Part shown: in pieces, positions 21,505 through 33,785 of the stretch
How positions within the stretch are numbered: the stretch's first letter is position 1
Layout of the letters: every line of letters begins with the position of its first letter
Assembly (NCBI GenBank): GCA_030267565.1
Contig: BRXU01000004.1
Coordinates: 7,518,001 to 7,582,000, forward strand
DNA from: Pleodorina starrii
Taxonomy: Eukaryota; Chlorophyta; Chlorophyceae; Chlamydomonadales; Volvocaceae
DNA: 64,000 nt
Direction of reading: 5' to 3'
The notes under the pieces: generated by a model
What the model was told of the DNA's origin: nothing
The model's input: only the letters and a program-made list of their open reading frames with translations
Databases searched by the model: none
Translations under genes and position numbers: made by a program

Positions 21505-24500
21505 TCAGGGGTTACATGCGTCCGCGGCAAGGGGCACGCCGGGCACGGCGTCGTGCTCTTGCTGTAGCCGCCATACTAGCAGGGAGTTGGCGGGCCGCGA
21601 TGACGGCGCCAGCTGCTCGGCTCGACTCCCACCGTCTGCAGCCGCCATCAGTGGTTCGCTGTCGCTGTCCCCTGGGTCTCCAAGCTCGGCGTAGCGGCGA
21701 TGCCCTGCGGAGGTTGCCCGAAAGCGGAGGGGACTGTTACTACGGCGAGGGCACAGCTGGCACCGGCAGGCATGCCGACCGCATGTTGGAGGAGGATCTG
21801 GAGGGGCACCGGGTGGTGGTGTGCAGAGACCGGGATTTACGGTGGATAGCTGTACATGAAGAAGACAGCAAGGCGTGTGGTGGGTTACGTGGGCTAGGGC
21901 GGCACAAGCCGGCCGGTGCATGCCCCTCGGCCGCGCCACCTCGCATGCGCTGCACCCGTGGCTCCTTATGCTGTATGCTAAAGGGGCTTGTGGGAGCTAC
22001 AAAAGGATGTGGGCCTGCGATGTTGCTCGACGCTGCTGTGGGCCCCGTGGGGACACGCACCCGAAGCGGTGGCCAGCAGGTCCAGGCACGGGTGGAAGGT
22101 CGCGCCGTTGACGGTGTCCGCGGCGATGCGTTGGCGATCCACCTGGCGGCCGTCCTGCAGGTCGAACACCTGGGAGAAGGACCAAGGGGGCAACGGAGGG
22201 TAGGGAGGGCGGCACCGGGTAAGGGTGTGCGCCTGTCGTGGGAGAAAATCGGGCTTTCCGTACAGCCTGGCGGCCCCAGCTGGGCGCCGGACACAGGCAT
22301 CCTTACTATCGAGGCAGGATCGAGGGGTAACAAGATGTGGAGACCAATGTAACGAGTGCATCGTGCGATGCGCCGGGTCAGTCGTGGACAAGCGTGGGTT
22401 TTGCGTGAAAGGGCCGGGCCGGGGGACGTCAGGCGGCGGCGTACCCTGACGGCGCCGTCGCAGCCGCCGGTGATGAGGTGCCTGCCGCAGGGCTCGATGT
22501 CGAACTGGATGCGCTGGTTGGTCCGTCCGGTGTCGCGTTCCATCGTATACACCGCCTCGTACGTTCTGCGCACGTCCCAGCACAGCATCTGGTCGTCCTG
22601 CCGCGCGCCGGTGTACAGGTAGTTGCCGTCCGAAGAGAACATCACCTGCGCGGGCGGCACAGCACGACCACCCGCCGGCGGCCAAGGAATTCGGCAATCA
22701 CCACCCATTCACGGCCGAGCACCGAGGTTTCCCGGCGGCGCATGGGTCGTTGTGTGTGGCCACGTGAGCATCAGGTGTTCTCTTGACTTCGCGCGCTGTC
22801 TCGATCGAAAACATGACTTGCGGGTCCTGACCAGTGGATGGCAGCCAGGGGCACACGGGCTGCAGTGCAGCGCCGCGGGGCCCGGGCTGTGCCCACGTAA
22901 GGTACCCACCAGACTGTACCCACCTGGGTCAGCCCACCGCGGTTGCCCGACAAGATGAGCAGCAGCTCGTACGTGCGAGCATCGTACACGCCCAGCGCCC
23001 CGGTGTACGTCCCCGCTGCGAACACGTCGCCCGTGGGGCTGAACGCGATGCACGACACAATGCCTGCGGCGGAGGGGGTGGAGGGGGAAGGCAAGCGAGA
23101 GCCCATCATCGCTTCCAGTGTGCTTGCTCCCCTGTGTCGCTTGGCTTCCCCCGACCGCAACACCCTGGGGTCGCGGCTTATTCCTGTCGGGGTGGTTCGA
23201 GCTGTCTGGTCTGGCCACGGTGCATCCTTTCCTTTGCCCTGATTGCCGCACCCCACCCACCCGCGATACTCTCGGGCTGCTTGCGCTTGTGCGTCACGAT
23301 CCGCTTGTAGTCCCGCCCCGGCCTCGACACGTCGAACACGTAGATGCCCTTGTTGTACCCGCCCAGCAGGCGCGAGCCGTCCAGGCTGAATGCCAGACTG
23401 TAGGCGGCGGTCGGCTCGTCCACGTCGTTGTAGCCACGGTACGAGCAGCGGATGGTTCCGGAGCAAGCGTCCCACAGATGGATCGGCTGCCCCCGCGACG
23501 ACGATGCGAAGCAGCACGACACCGGGTCAGTGGCGGTCATGCGGGAATACCAGCAGTAATCGTACACGGTCTCACCCGCCTGCATGCGCAGCGCGGGGGA
23601 CAGGTTGTCCAGGCACGAGGCGGCGTCCGCGGTGATGGCGCCGTCGTGCACTGCCGTACTGCTCGTCGACGGTACGGCATCGGAGGCGGGGTGATGCAGC
23701 CGCTCCGCAACTCGAGCGTCTTGAGGCAGGTCGTACAACCGTAACCTGCAACAGTACGGCGAAACGTACGTCGCGCGGAGTAGGCATACGGTAATAGTAA
23801 GACAGCATGTGGCTTAGGGTGTTAGCAGCGCAGCACGCCTTGCACTCCCCATGTCCACCCTGCGCTGCGTCGGTCGGTCTGCTGCGGTGGGTCTTCGTCG
23901 GTCGGTCTTCGTGCCGCTGATTCCGTGCCAACTAATTCCGTGCCACTGATCTCATCTGATCGGGTCGGGACAGTCGTAGCAAGGAAGACACTGGGCATTG
24001 GCCGAGACTATGTTGAACCCGCTTCCCCATCCCCCGGTTCCGGCCTATACGTGGATGACCCCCTCCCCTTTTCCCGGGGTGCCCTGCGCACCAGTTGTCG
24101 TCGCTTGCCGTGAGCAAGCAGGCCCCGTCGGGCGACCACTTGACACCCTTGAGGAAATTGGAGTTGGGGCACGAGGCCGCGCAGCCTGGAGTGGAGATGT
24201 GGGAAAGCGATGGGGCAGAGGGGACACGGCAATCCTCTTTTGGAGGCTTAGGCTTCCGCGGGCGCTGCCCCTGGACGTGGGTCCCACGTGGGGTCCTAGG
24301 TCCCGCAACAGTGCGGTGTGGCGATCTGGACACTCTGGCAAGATCAACCTTGTCGTGCACACCCCCGGTGTCGGGGACGCATGCGTGCCGTCCGCTGCAC
24401 ATGACAACCTGTGCTTGTCGCCTTGCATTGAATAGGCTGACCGCACTGCTGAGTGAGCACCGCACATCCCTCCGGAGGTCGGAAGGGTTCTGACGGCCAT

Positions 24501-24833
24501 CGCCTCCCCGCGATCATCGCCGCCCCGGTCACGGCTGGTGCCTGCTTGCGCCTACCCCGCCCCCTCCAAAGCGCTCCGAAACACATGCAGTGCACCCCGC
24601 CCAGACCCCCGAGCAGCCCCCCACCTGCATATTGGTTGCGGTTCTTCTTTATTGCCCCCACCTGCATACTCCTGCGTGGCCCTGTACAGGGGCTGCGGCT
24701 CCTGTGGAAACACGAACGCCCCATACCACGCGGGCGACGACCCCGACAGTTGCTCGAAAGCCATTGCCTGCTCGGCCGGGACCAGTTCTCCCCCTGGTTC
24801 CGGGATTAACACGTTGGTATCGAGCGAATCCAT
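21505..24833 (-). CDS. WRAP53: TCAB1/WRAP53 homologue, WD40 telomerase/scaRNA Cajal-body protein, 466 aa
   Basis: Exons 24833-24662, 24185-24092, 23745-23261, 23063-22924, 22645-22445, 22169-22061 and 21704-21505; all phases agree. The protein tracks WRAP53 from start to end: PLYRATQEYA, NFLKGVKWSPDGACLLTASD, LRLYDLP, TVYDYCWYSRM, ASSSRGQPIHLWDA, SLAFSLDGSRLLGGYN, ARPGRD-like VSRPGRDYKR and GIVSCIAFSPTGDVFAAG. It continues with YLYTGARQDDQMLCWDVR, TNQRIQFDIEPCGRHLITGG, FHPCLDLLATASG and a closing SLLVWRL strand. In animals this protein binds the CAB box of H/ACA scaRNAs and telomerase RNA and carries them to Cajal bodies. The low-complexity N-terminus of the human protein is short here. Confidence 0.93.
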
Positions 24834-25262
24834 CGTAGAGTACAAAATACGGGGCGCACGATGCGGAGTGGTATAAGCGTGTTACCAAGAGTAAAGCAGG
24901 GCTAACCTTGACCGTATAATTGCAAATGAAATGTACTGTTGTTCCCGTTGCCAGTGGCCTAGTGCGATGTCGTGGAATGAACCGTACTGCCGTAATGAAT
25001 GTGTATTCCTTTTCGCCACCGCTTTCCGAACAGAAAATGTTTGATCTGATCATGACCTTACTCAGCTTTTCTACCTGCAATCCACGCTCATACGGCAGAC
25101 AATCCTAGCCAGGTGTAGCCGCGCAGAGTAGCTTCCATCGCTTGACGACTTACCAGCACGCTGATCGCTGTCGCGCGCTGCTGCATTGCCGCCTACACCC
25201 TTTTCAAGTAGCACGCTTCAAGTTCTGCGGCTAGAGGCGCAGCCGTGCAGCGCCCTTCCCCT
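24834..25262. promoter_or_regulatory. Divergent promoter region, WRAP53 / ZW10
   Basis: The two starts lie 429 bp apart and point away from each other. The DNA is AT-richer than the coding flanks. No named element is recognised. Confidence 0.5.
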
Positions 25263-28200
25263 ATGTCAGGGAGTTCGGGGGTCGCAGCTGTCAGAGCAGC
25301 CTGGTCCAGCGGCCGCGACCTCGACAGCACCAATCCCGTCAGCATCCAGGAGTCCATCGACCAGCTAGATCAATTTCAAAACCAGGTACGGGACAGCGCC
25401 CCAACAAACCGTCGTCTGTGCCGTGCCCATCGCAACAGCCATCATGGCACGCCCGCCCGTGCGACCTTGCCCGGCGCCGCTCCGCAGCCTAATAACTGCT
25501 GCCATCCAGTTACGGCCCTGGTTCGCGCCCGATCGTTTGTCGCCGCAGGTCCGCATCCACCTGTTCCGACAGCTGCAACGACTGGCGACGCAGCCGGGGG
25601 AGGGCCTGGATGAGGCCCTGAGCCAACTGGCGGCACAGGCCGATAAGGTCATTGCGGAGAGCCCGGAGGCCAGCATCCTGCCCCACATCGGGACATACCG
25701 GTGCGCGGCCGCTGGGCCCGGGGTAGGGGCGCGGGGGCGGGGCGGGGGCATGCGTTTAGCCCGACGGGAGGGCTCATCCCCCAGCTTGTGACCTCAACAC
25801 GCACTCGTGCATTCGTCCGGCCCCCGCCCCCCGGACCAGAACCAATGACGCATCGCACTCCTTACACCCCCCGGGCCACTGCTCACTCCACCACCGCCTC
25901 CGTCTCCACCTCCGCCTCCGTCTCCGTTTCTGCAGGGACATTGTGTCCCGCATCCGGGAGCTGACCAGTGAGATCAGCCGCAAGCAGGCCGCCGAAGATG
26001 TGGAGAAGCAGGTGCACGAGTTCGAGGACCGCCTGGCAGCGGGTGGGTGGCGGGGGCGAGGGGAGATGCGGAGGGGGGGCTTCTTCCTCGCAGGAAGGGA
26101 GGGAGGGAGGGTGAAAGATAATAAGAACCACGGGGAGGGGGCGGATGGGGGCCTGAGGGCATATCGATGGTGGGTCCTATTATGTGCTGCGGTGGGTGGC
26201 TGTGCCGCCTGAAGCACCACCACAACCACATAAGGTCGGCTCTTCCTCGTCGCTCGATCCACCACCCATACCGCGCCATTGCCCCGCAGGCAGCTTGTCC
26301 GATGCCGCGTACTGCTGCGTGCAGCTAGAGAAGATGGCGCAGGACGCGGAGGAGGAGCTGGCGGAGCAGGAGGCGCGTCAGCAGCAGCAGCAGCAGGAGG
26401 AGGGGGCCGCTGGGTCCGAGACGGGGGAGGGCGGCGCGGTCCAGAGCGGCGAGGGCTCGGCGGCTGCGGCCCCGAGCGCCCCCCGAGTGACGGCGGAGAG
26501 TGTGGCGCTGCTGCAGGAGACGGCGGAGCGCTGCAGCAACAAGCTCAAGGAGGTGCGGAGGGCGGCAGAGCAGGGGCGTTTGCACTCACCTCACCTCGCC
26601 ATGCCGTGTCATGTCGTGTTGTGTGGGAGTGAGCTTGCCATCGCTGGTCCCTCCGCTGCGGTATCTTCTACCTCGCCCCCCGTGTGGGGTTAGGTTGCGC
26701 CCTCCCCCTCCCCACCACGCCGTGTCGTGTCGTGGGGCGTCGTGGGATGTGTGGCTAGCGAGCCTCCAGTCCGTAGTCCTGGTCCCGGTCCCTCTCTGCG
26801 GCGCAGGTGCTGGAGGTCTGCTGCGAGGAGGCGGTGGCGGTGGACAGTCCGGGGGGCCGGGTGAAGGTCCGCTCGGCGCTGCGGGGCGGCTCCGTGCGGG
26901 TGCCGGATCTGTTCTCGGCGCTGCAGGTGCTGGGGCTGCAGCAGGCGCACCTGCGGAGGATCACGGGTGCGGTGGGGTGGGTTGGGGTCGGGTGCGTTGC
27001 CGTGCGGTGGATGGGTTAAGTGGGTGGGAGCGCAGCGGGGCGATTGGGGCCACCAGCTTGGCGCCACCAGGTAGAGGGCAGGACCCGATACGCTCACCCG
27101 GTTCCCGAGTCAGGACAAACGGGGATGCAGGCTGAGGGCTGAGAGGGCAGAGACCCAAGAGCCGAAACACACTTATCTTCCTCATCCGCCTTCCGGGCCG
27201 GCTGGGTTTGCCAACTCCTCTGCCTCCGGGGTCGCTTCATCGGGCGGTTTCCCTCGTGCCCCCCCCCCCTCGTACTCCTCCTCGGTCCTCGCCCCAGGCC
27301 GGCTGGTCAGCGGCGCACTGGAGCCCATGCTGGCGGCGCCCTGCTGCGTCACCGTCACCCCCGCCACCGAGCCGGGGGCTCCCGCTACCCTGGCCTGGCA
27401 GCCCGCGCCGCCCCACACCGGCAGTGCTCAGCCGGCACTGAGGCACCGCGGCAGCGCGGGCGGCGCGGGCGGTCCGTGCGACCCGGAGCACTGCTGCCAG
27501 CACTTGCTGCGGCTGCTGGCCACGTGGCTGCTGGAGTTTGACGAGGGGCTTATGGAGGTGCGGGCTAGATGAGTTGATGACCCATGGGTCCGTTGATGGG
27601 CTGACCCAGACCCCAGACCGGCCATTCTCGCCTGGCGGCGAACCGCGTAAGCTAAGCTCAGTCCCGTCCTGCCTCCCTTCCCCGCTAATCTGGCCCCGCG
27701 GTGCCGGAACTCGTATTTGCTGCCCCTCCCCTTTGCCGTGGCATGTGCCCCAACGCCCGGTCAGTCTGTCAGTCAGTCAGTCAGTCCAGCCAACTACTCC
27801 TCGCAAACGCATGCCTGCCTCCCGGCCCGCCTCCCGGCCCGTCTTGTCCCTCCGTCTGCGTCCCCCAGGTCCTGGGCGGCCCCTTCTGGCGGGCCGCCGC
27901 CGACTGCTACATCGCCCACGTGGCCCGGCCCTTCATCTCCGCCAACCCGGAGGATGTGGAGGGCTGCGAGCGGGTGGTGGCGGCGGCGGCCGATCTGGAG
28001 GCCATGGCGGAGAACGTCAACTTCACCAACGGAGAGGGTGAGAGGAGGCGGGCAGGCAGGGAGGGAGGGAGGGAGGCAGGGGGGTTAAGGTGCTGGGCTG
28101 GGCTGGGCTGGGTGGGCAGCGGGCCTGCTGGTGGGTGGCGGCGGACAACCACCGGCTCTTGCTTGGCTTTGCGGGGGGGACCGGCGGGGGCGCAGCGGGT

Positions 28201-31200
28201 AGCGGAGGAGGCAGCGGCGCAGGGGCGGGGGGGGGGGGCGGGGGGCGGGCGAGGAGCTCCGAAACCAGGATGCCGCTACCTCGATCTGTGAGGGGCTGTG
28301 GCCCGAGACGGCCGCCTGAGCTCCCCGTGTTGGCAGTGTTGGTCCACTCCGCCGCCATTCCATTCCAGACCTCTCCGCCGCCACTCCGCCGCCTCCCCCC
28401 CGCCTCTCCCTCGCCTCTCCGCCGCCCTCCACTCCCCGCCACTTTTCCGCCGCCACTCCCCCGCCTCTTCCCCGCCTCGCCGCCGCCTCTCCCCCGCCTC
28501 TACTCCCCCGCCGCAGAGCCGTACCTGGCCCCCGCAGTGGAGAGCCTCGCCCGCCACGCTCTGTCCAGCCGCCAGGAGAAGTACCTCGACAAGGCCCGGC
28601 AGCTGCTGCTGGGGGGGGCGGGGGCGGGAGCAGGGGCAGCAGTCGGCGCAGGGGCTGGCGGCGGTGGCGCTGACAGGTGCTGGGAGACGGTGGTGGCGGG
28701 TCAGGATGTGCCGGTGGATGAGGAGTACTTCCGGCGGCTGGCGGCGGGGGAGCTGCAGGAGTGGGAGGTGCAGGACCCGCCCAGCGGCTGCCGCATGGAC
28801 GGCCCGCTGCTGGCGCTGGGTCGCTACCGGGTGACCCGTCGGACCAACGAGCTGGTCCAGCTGCTGACGGGGCTGGTGGAGGATGCGTGCGGAGGTGAGG
28901 AGGCGGGCGGAGGTATCAGCGGCACTAGGGAGGAGCGGGATGGCGGTCAGGAGGAGGAGGAGGAGCCGGAGCGGGGGGGGGAAGGCAACCGCGGGTCGCT
29001 GGGGAGAGCCGGAGCGGGAGCGGGGAGGGCCGATGTCCGTCTGGATGAAGGGAAGGGAGGGAAGGGGGGCCAGGGGCTGGGTTGGCTGAACGCTGGGCCC
29101 AGCGTGGGCTAAGATGCAAAGCCCGTTCCCTTTGGGTCGGCGTCAGCACGGGTTTTGCGCTCGGTTTGGCAGCGTCGCGCGGCCACATAATCTATGTATG
29201 TATCCGCTCGGCGGCGGCTCGACCGGCCCTGCCAGCTCCGGCCCCGTCAGCCCTTCCCTGCGGGAGTGCGGATGTTGCTCGAAGCCGACGAGCCGCCCCC
29301 CCCCCTGGCCCCGACCCCTCCTCCCCCTCTGGGCTTCCCCCGCTCCGCTTCGTCTTTGCTACCCACCACCCCGCCGCCTCCTCCCCTCATCCGCATCCCC
29401 CGCAGGCAGCCGTGCGCTGTCGCGCGCGCTCCTGAGTGCCGTGGGCGGCATCGCGCTCATGGCGCGAACCCTGCCGCCAGTGGCAGCCGGCCCCTCCGCC
29501 GCCGACGCTCTGAGCTCCGTGCCCCAGTTGGGTTTGCTAGCGGTCAACGATCTGCAGCACCTGGCGGCGATGCTGCTGCTGCTGTCCCAGGCGTACGGCG
29601 CGGCGCTGGAGGCGGCGACGGGCGAGCCGGCGGCGCCGGTGCTGCTGGCGGAGGCTCTGCAGCTGAGGACGGCTGCGCGGGCGAGGATGCGGGAGGTGGT
29701 GAGTGGGGCTTGGGCGGGGGGTAAGATAAGACAGGAGGTACCGCAGCGGAGGGACGAAGGCGACCCGCAACCCCGCAGCAGCAATACCCGCCAACAGCAC
29801 ACGGGTGACCTGGGGCCAGGGGCTGGGGGGAAGGGAATCTGGGAGGGGCTCTGCGAAGTGGGGCGGAATGCGCACCCACGGGAAAGGGACGGGAGGGGAG
29901 GGAGGGAGGGAGGGAGGGGAGGGAGAGAGAGAGTGAGGGAGAAAAGGGAGGGGAGGGAGGGAGGGAAGGTGACGGCTTGCCGCCTGCGTGGCGAGGGTTG
30001 GATGCGCGCATTGAAGGAATCGACAACGGTGTGGACCCCTCCCACGGTGGGCCGTCGCCCGCCGGTGCGTACAGCACTGGGCGCTGTCGCGACCGAAATG
30101 GGCACCCCAAGTGTGCACCATTTTGAAGTTCATCACGGGCAGGTTGACCAACTGGTCGTGTGCCGCGCCCACAGCTCCGGAGCCAGTACAACAGCTTGGA
30201 CGAGATCCTGGCCGGGCTGGACAACCTCCGTGCCGTTGGCGGCTCGGACTCTAAGGTGCCCTACGGCGGTGGCGGCGGCGGCTCGCGCACCCACCAGCCC
30301 GCGGCCACCGGGTGCCCTGAACCTCGTCCCCTGGCGCTGCGTGCGCAGCTGTTTCGTTTGTGCACAGCCCCTGCCCAGTGCCCACCCCCTGGGTTTTTGG
30401 GTGAATGCCGGGGACGCAACGTTGGGGTTTGGTAGGTAGGTAGGTAGTAGGTGCCCACGTCGGCGGATGAGCGGCACTCCCCTGCAGCTGTGGATACACC
30501 AATGCCAGGCCGTGGTTCTCACATCGTGTTGCCGTCACCCTTGGCGCTGTCGCCGCTGCCGCTGCTGCTGCGCTGGGGTTTCTTTTGCCGCCCCTGCGGC
30601 CGCTGTTGCTGCTGCTGACATGCTGCTGATGGTATTTCTGTTGCTGCGTTCGCCGCAGGTGGGTCTGCGGCATCGGCGCATCCTGCAGCAGCTACTCCAC
30701 TCGTTGAGCCGCTTGGGCCGCACCGCGACTGAGGTGCTGACTCCCGAGGACGGATTGGCGCTGGCGGCGGCGGTGATCAACCACGTGGCGGGGCAGCTGG
30801 TGGCGGCAGTGATGGCCAAGAGGTACGGAGCGTACTACGGTCCGCGTTTGCCGTACCGTGCGCACGCGCCCAACATCTTGTGGCACTCCACATCCCCTTC
30901 CCTGATGACGAGCTGTACTGCGGCACTACGGGACCGGTATTTTGATGTCTGTCTTCTTGCCTATTTGTGCGCGTTGACTGCCTGACTGCCCCCAACTCCA
31001 TAACATCCCACTCCGCCCGCCTCCTTTTTGTCGAGGTTTGCGAGAGCGAGGCTGAACCTGACGAGCTGAACCAACTGCCCCCGCCCCCCCCCCCCTGCAT
31101 TGCGCTCTTGACTCCCTCCCTCCCTCCCTCCCTCCCTCCCTCCCTCCCTCCCTCCCTGTAGCGATATGTCCCATGACGAGTGTGTTGAGCTGCGGGAGCT

Positions 31201-31785
31201 GTTGGGGCCGCTGGTGGAGGGAGCGGTGGAGAGCTGGCTGGCGGCGGCGCGGGGCGCGGGTTCCCACCTGTCGGGCATTCCGTTGGATGTGGTGAGTGGA
31301 CGCAAACCCCCCTGGGCGAGGGGATGGCGCGGGGGGGGGGGGCGAGTAGCAACGTCCTCGGAGTCAGGGGCCTGGTCCTCATCAATCAGCTGCCTACGGG
31401 TTTTTTTTCCCGGATTTCGCTGCGGTATCTTCTTTATAATACTCCCCCGGCATTGCCTTCGTACCTACCTTGGCTGGAGGACAGGGCAGATACGTTCGGT
31501 ATAACGAGTCATTTCCCTCCGTTCCCCAATGGCCACAACCCGCTCCCGGTGTTGTTTGCGGCTTGGTTCGTGCAGGTGGACAGCGCGATCAGCGCGCGGG
31601 CGTCGCAGCTGCGCAAGCTGCGCTGCGTGCTGCAAGTCCTGAGCAGCGACACCATTTCGCACATTGAGCAGATGTGGGACCGCGGGGAGCTCGCCATGCT
31701 CGCCGCACCGGAGCTGGAGCACTTGCTGCTTGCCATTAGCGAGGACTCTCCGGGACGGCGCGCGATGCTTCAGAAGCTGCAGTAG
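25263..31785 (+). CDS. ZW10: ZW10 homologue, NRZ/Dsl1 tethering and kinetochore protein, 829 aa
   Basis: Thirteen exons: 25263-25385, 25549-25700, 25936-26042, 26290-26552, 26807-26966, 27298-27557, 27869-28037, 28517-28894, 29406-29698, 30175-30255, 30659-30822, 31162-31291 and 31576-31785. They sum to 830 codons with all phases matched. The N-terminus is coiled coil (IVSRIRELTSEISRKQAAED, HEFEDRLA). The middle follows ZW10: FWRAAADCYIAHVARPFI, KYLDKARQLLLGG, VDEEYFRRLA, then LPPVAAGPSAADALSSVPQ and NDLQHLAAMLLLLSQAYG. The end matches well: QLRKLRCVLQVLSS, HIEQMWDRGELAMLAAPELE, SPGRRAMLQKLQ. ZW10 works in Golgi-to-ER vesicle tethering and, in animals, in the RZZ kinetochore complex. It is slightly longer than human ZW10 (779 aa) because of acidic/Gln and Gly inserts in exons 4 and 8. 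Confidence 0.88.
26651..26670 (+). repeat. Short dispersed intronic motif, copy 1 (ZW10 intron 4)
   Basis: CTCCGCTGCGGTATCTTCTA followed by a C-run. It shares its core with copies near 29736, 31418 and 42756. Confidence 0.5.
29730..29755 (-). repeat. Short dispersed intronic motif, copy 2 (ZW10 intron 9)
   Basis: On the minus strand it reads CCCTCCGCTGCGGTACCTCC, then an AT-richer stretch and a C-run. It has the same order of parts as the other copies. Confidence 0.45.
29896..29968. repeat. GGGA/GA-rich simple sequence in ZW10 intron 9
   Basis: Repeats of GGGAGGGAGGGAGGG, then GAGAGAGAG, then GGGAGGGAGGG. It could form G-quadruplexes on the sense strand of the pre-mRNA. Confidence 0.7.
31112..31157 (+). 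repeat. (TCCC)n microsatellite acting as polypyrimidine tract
   Basis: About eleven CTCC units end directly at the CTGTAG acceptor of ZW10 exon 12 (exon starts at 31162). Confidence 0.85.
31418..31436 (+). repeat. Short dispersed intronic motif, copy 3 (ZW10 intron 12)
   Basis: CGCTGCGGTATCTTCTTTAT, then AATACTCCCCC. The AT part and the C-run match the kinesin-intron copy at 42756 especially well. Confidence 0.5.
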
Positions 31786-31977
31786 GCTGCTAGGCATACA
31801 TCGGCTTGGGTCGTCGTGATTCTGGTCAAACAACCGACTCTGGCCAATCGCAACCGCAATCGCAACCGCCCAGGCCATTACCTCCGGCGGCGGTTGAATA
31901 TTCGTCACGACGTCATACGTAGCGAGTGCTTTCCGGAGCACATCCATTAGGTCTGGGTATCGTACAAGAAGCCCATT

Positions 31978-31982
31978 TGTAA
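31978..31982 (+). terminator. TGTAA polyadenylation motif for ZW10
   Basis: TGTAA lies 193 nt past the ZW10 stop and about 100 nt before the next start codon, a sensible place for 3' end formation. Confidence 0.55.
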
Positions 31983-32078
31983 ATTACGGCCGTTGCGCAA
32001 CCTTACCGCCGCTCAAGGTTCAACCTAACTACACTCAAATCAACCTTGTCGCCGCTCGGCTAACGTTGCTAGCTTGAA

Positions 32079-33554
32079 ATGGCTCCGTTTCAAAACCTCA
32101 GAAAGCGGATGCGACTCACCTGGCAGCAGCGGGCTGCAGGCCTTGCGATGGCGTTGTTCGTCCTTACGCACTCGCCGACATTCAGCTTTCAAGTTGAATA
32201 CAGCGACAATACCATTCGAACCTTGAAATGGTCCCCACTTCAGACAGTTGCCGTCGGTCTCATCAAAACCCAGCCTGACATGGCACCTTGGACAAGATAT
32301 TACCTGCTGCCGGGAACCTTTTTTGAACAATTCGTGCTCACGATTGACGCTTGCTACGTTAATCCGAGCCTGTCAAACCCCTGCGATTGGAGCAAGCTCA
32401 CGGACTGGAAGGGGCTCCTGGAGCGGGCGGACATCAGCGACAAGGTAGGGGAAGGGGGGGAAGGGAAGCGCACCTTCAGGAGGGAGGGAGCTTGGAGCGC
32501 AAGCCGGGATCTGAGGGCTGTACGGGAATGTCCGCCTGGCGCAGATATTCGTATTAAGGGTCAATGGGGTGGAGAGGGGTGAGGAGAACTGGCGAGGAAT
32601 GTGCCACCCAACGATCAAAGAAAACCTTAAGCGAACGGAGGGATGGCCACAGCGCGCGCAGACCCCACTGTGTGCCGCTTGTGGAGGGTTTCAGGAAAGT
32701 CCCTTTCAGATGAGGTGGAGGCGGGCAGGAAGGTCAGGTTCGCTTTCAGCCAGCGTTGGAAGTATGCCGCCCCGTAGAGGCACGCGCTTGCGTGGTGGGT
32801 TGCAGTGGCTGTTCCGATCAGAAGCCCACTGGTATGCAGTAAGGAGATGGGTACAGTGGGATCCAGACCGAACGAATGTAGCCGGCAGGCAAGGTTCGTT
32901 CCCGGGCAAGGAAAGCCCAACATATCCCAAACTTGGCTTCGGGCGGTACCGTGTCGACTGCGGTACGGGTGCACAGATGATTCTCTGCGTCTGACTTCGA
33001 CCGAGTCAGGTCCCACGGGTAAATCTCAAATGTCAGCCCCCGCGTTCTTACACTTTCCGTTTCCCTACAGGTCGACGTGTTTTCGGAGAAGATGGGGGAA
33101 CACCGACAGTTCGTGCAAGGTGGGAGCAGGTGGTCATTTTCTGACGCTGTGCTTGTGTCAGGGCGGGGTTCGTGTCGCAGAAGATTCGGGAAACAAATCT
33201 ATTCGGCTAGGGGCTGCATAAACACTGCGTTGCGTTGCATATGGGATCCATTACCCCCGACCCCGGCCCAACCCTCCCGCTCCTCTTTGACCCTCCTGCC
33301 CCGCAGGATCCGCGGCCGCAGCCACGGTGTTCTCCTTTACGTGCATTGTGCTGGATGGCGCGTTTGGTCTGGTCGCTGCGTATGCAGGCCTGGCCTACAC
33401 TACATATCTGGCGGGCTGCGAGCAAATCAGTGTCACCAACATGTGCGCGGCGATGATGATTGCAGTATACATAATGATGAGCGGCGGCGATGACACGAAT
33501 CCCGCGCCAGCTCCAAGGACAGAAGCGGCAAAGGAGACGAAGAAATTGAAATAA
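32079..33554 (+). CDS. Small multi-pass membrane protein, tandem paralogue A, 220 aa
   Basis: Exons 32079-32444, 33071-33119 and 33307-33554 join in phase. I do not recognise the family. An N-terminal basic stretch (RKRMRLTWQQR) precedes a hydrophobic segment (AAGLAMALFVLTH). An ectodomain-like part with Cys and Trp follows (TRYYLLPGTFFEQFVL, ACYVN, NPCDWSKL). After that there are two hydrophobic segments in exon 3 (CIVLDGAFGLVAAYAGLAY and MCAAMMIAVYIMMSG) and a charged Lys-rich tail. The next gene has the same plan and similar sequence. The four-segment layout recalls MARVEL/CASP-like proteins, but this is only a resemblance. The 626-bp first intron contains a long open frame without coding character. 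Confidence 0.62.
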
Positions 33555-33785
33555 GCGAGATGTCGGAAGCGAGCGGAGAGGGCCCACTGACGCGGCTCCT
33601 GACGCATATATAGAGTGTTTGCTGACTTTCGATGGGATGCTTTCGTTGCAAGAGAGACGCAATGACGAGGGGGCGAACGGGCGAATCCTCCGTCGGTTGT
33701 ACGAAGTACCGTTGCGGGTGATCGCCGATGGACGTTTCGGCTTGTGCATCGTTTGCAACAATAACTTGCTAAGACTGATGGTACG

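Noticed and set aside
29114..30439. Plus-strand frame of 441 codons
   Set aside because: It reads through ZW10 exon 9 and both flanking introns. ZW10 homology is confined to 29406-29698 and 30175-30255.
32569..32994. Plus-strand 141-codon frame
   Set aside because: It falls within intron 1 of the membrane-protein gene and has no motif or splice support.
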